Shown piece after piece: positions 63,807-64,000 of a stretch of 64,000 nt of DNA. The first letter of the stretch is position 1, and the number at the start of each line of letters is the position of its first letter. Under the pieces are notes generated by a model. It was not told the DNA's origin. It saw only the letters and a list, made by a program, of their open reading frames with translations, and searched no databases. The position numbers and the translations under genes were made by a program. The stretch is from Kuschelorhynchus macadamiae. Taxonomy: Eukaryota; Arthropoda; Insecta; Coleoptera; Curculionidae. Where the stretch lies: assembly GCA_030620095.1 (NCBI GenBank), contig JAUTXW010003391.1, positions 340,001 through 404,000 of the forward strand, given 5' to 3'.

Positions 63807-63964
63807 TAACCACACTACACCACAGCTTTTACGTTCAGCGATATATCACAATCTGGACAGCTATTTATTATTATTTTAAACAGTTTATATCATCTGCTGA
63901 TGATGCTAACTTGGTTAGCGAAACGCGCGTCCAGAACGTAACAAGTTGTGGTGTAGTGTGGTTA
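63807..63964 (+). ncRNA. Hammerhead-ribozyme-like motif within inverted arms
   Basis: CTGATGA (63897-63903) is followed by a 6-bp helix GCTAAC/GTTAGC with loop TTG, then GAAAC, GCGC and GTC (to 63931). That is the order of a type I hammerhead core with a minimal helix III capped by a palindromic GCGC. CAG after the predicted cleavage site pairs with CTG before the core. Outside this, 63807-63836 and 63934-63964 are near-perfect inverted repeats (ACCACACTACACCACAG…). One unpaired T at 63904, where a G-C pair is normal, may weaken it. Such ribozymes are known in Penelope-like elements and insect satellites. Confidence 0.5.
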
Positions 63965-64000
63965 GAACTCTTGTATTTTGATCTATCTTCCACCACAGGT

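Overview
The window is AT-rich eukaryotic DNA, most likely from an insect and perhaps a beetle. The clues are long introns, (TA)n microsatellites, and a dense mix of jockey-like LINEs, RTE, Penelope-like, Ty3/gypsy, Tc1/mariner, MITE and tRNA-SINE sequence. The species cannot be named from the sequence alone.

One host gene is recognisable: Elongin A (transcription elongation factor B subunit 3, EloA) on the + strand. Nine exons from 11812 to 61326 join with consistent splice phases into 868 codons including the stop. They encode most of the N-terminal TFIIS-N-like helical domain, a long Ser/Lys/Asp-rich disordered middle, a BC box (Elongin C binding), an F-box-like segment, and the family's basic C-terminal tail. 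The first exon with the start codon was not found. A possible alternative last exon lies at 55124-55192.

Layout. 1-11.8 kb: upstream or first-intron sequence holding decayed LINE fragments and a SINE-like insert. 11.8-20.8 kb: exons 2-5. 20.8-39.5 kb: an 18.7 kb intron that serves as a transposon store. It holds a minus-strand Ty3/gypsy element (21436-27388) with a tRNA-Ser primer site and a SINE nested in one LTR, then a minus-strand jockey-like LINE, a Penelope-like RT, a DUF4817-type transposase and an RTE-like LINE, then a plus-strand LINE and a hAT-like MITE. 39.5-40.5 kb: exons 6-7 (BC box and F-box-like). 40.5-48.9 kb: a decayed LINE and three same-orientation copies of an unclassified repeat. 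48.9-61.3 kb: exons 8-10, with a nearly intact Tc1 transposase (one in-frame TGA) and a fold-back repeat in the introns. 61.3-64 kb: 3' flank with about 350 bp of (TA)n, short direct repeats, and a hammerhead-ribozyme-like motif between inverted arms.

No clearly new biological system was found. The observations most worth checking are the hammerhead-like motif, the alternative basic C-terminus of Elongin A, the position of (TA)n at the LTR edges, and the repeat family in intron 7.
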